Source: Hymenobacter montanus (lineage in GTDB: Bacteria > Bacteroidota > Bacteroidia > Cytophagales > Hymenobacteraceae). Taken from it: DNA of 64,000 bases. The stretch is taken from the NCBI RefSeq assembly GCF_014699115.1, contig NZ_JACXAD010000004.1, forward strand, positions 224,306 through 288,305, read 5' to 3'. This document shows, piece by piece, positions 63,940 to 64,000 of this stretch. Position 1 is the stretch's first letter. Each line of letters begins with the position of its first letter. The translations under genes and the position numbers were made by a program. A model generated the notes under the pieces. The model was not told the origin of the DNA. It did no database searches and saw only the letters and a program-made list of their open reading frames with translations.

Positions 63940-64000
63940 TTAACGAAGCCATAACAGGGCTGAGACGAAATGCACCATTCCCAAGAAGCTGGTGGCCGTT
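63940..64000 (-). mobile_element. Possible IS transposase C-terminus, running off the window
   Basis: The last 19 codons before TAA at 63940 read TATSFLGMVHFVSALLWLR, the style of the C-terminal helix of IS5-type transposases. Only the end is visible, and neither the terminal inverted repeat nor catalytic residues can be checked inside the window. Support is weak but fits the cut gene next to it. Confidence 0.35.

Overview
The window looks like chromosome of a GC-rich member of the Bacteroidota, most likely a Hymenobacter-type cytophagalean. Three secreted proteins (19834-22008, 30159-32537, 35016-36860) end in type IX secretion sorting domains of the xYPNPF type. Several genes are preceded by TAnnTTTG -7 boxes, which is the Bacteroidota promoter signature, and the ribosomal operon runs straight into enolase and a DivIC/FtsB gene. 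No tRNA, rRNA or CRISPR array was seen.

Layout. 1-8100 is the second half of the spc-alpha ribosomal operon (rplF, rplR, rpsE, rpmD, rplO, secY, map, infA, rpmJ, rpsM, rpsK, rpsD, rpoA, rplQ), followed by eno and a cell-division gene to 10026. 10.0-17.3 kb is accessory: a PLP decarboxylase, a metallo-beta-lactamase-fold hydrolase, a divergent MocR-type regulator, a decayed region with long inverted repeats and a serine beta-lactamase-like lipoprotein. 17.6-19.6 kb holds an HscA-like Hsp70. 19.8-27.7 kb holds a DUF4331 secreted protein, a TPR protein, a HupE/UreJ membrane protein, a small Cys/His-rich secreted protein and a TonB-dependent receptor with a His-rich plug; the last three look like a metal-uptake set. 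28.2-30.0 kb is an AT-rich pair (flavin monooxygenase plus Crp-like regulator). 30-37 kb codes for a secreted amylase, two tandem L,D-transpeptidase paralogues and a GHL10 hydrolase. 37-43.9 kb is mixed metabolism (Ldh2-type dehydrogenase, AT-rich ATP-grasp gene, Ppx/GppA, two GNATs, methyltransferase, DinB, dapF). 44.2-49.4 kb is a sugar cluster (glycosyltransferase, glf, GH1-like, RmlD-like). 49.5-64 kb contains secA, a two-gene ATPase plus small Toprim-like protein, deoC, a SPOR-like lipoprotein, an M20 amidohydrolase, an outer-membrane barrel, an Hsp20, an HtrA protease and an ALDH7-type dehydrogenase. The right edge appears to hold an insertion-sequence end that cuts a gene.

The most striking features beyond the ordinary genes are (i) the two-gene ATPase/Toprim-like module at 53.0-54.7 kb, a candidate phage-defence or toxin system; (ii) a set of short palindromic intergenic repeat families, including a roughly 190-bp element with 37-bp terminal inverted repeats present three times within 12 kb, and different families that have entered the ribosomal operon, one of them apparently supplying the stop codon of map; and (iii) a candidate operator lying on the promoter of the monooxygenase next to its Crp-like neighbour.

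All identifications rest on reading the sequence and on remembered family motifs; no database search was run.
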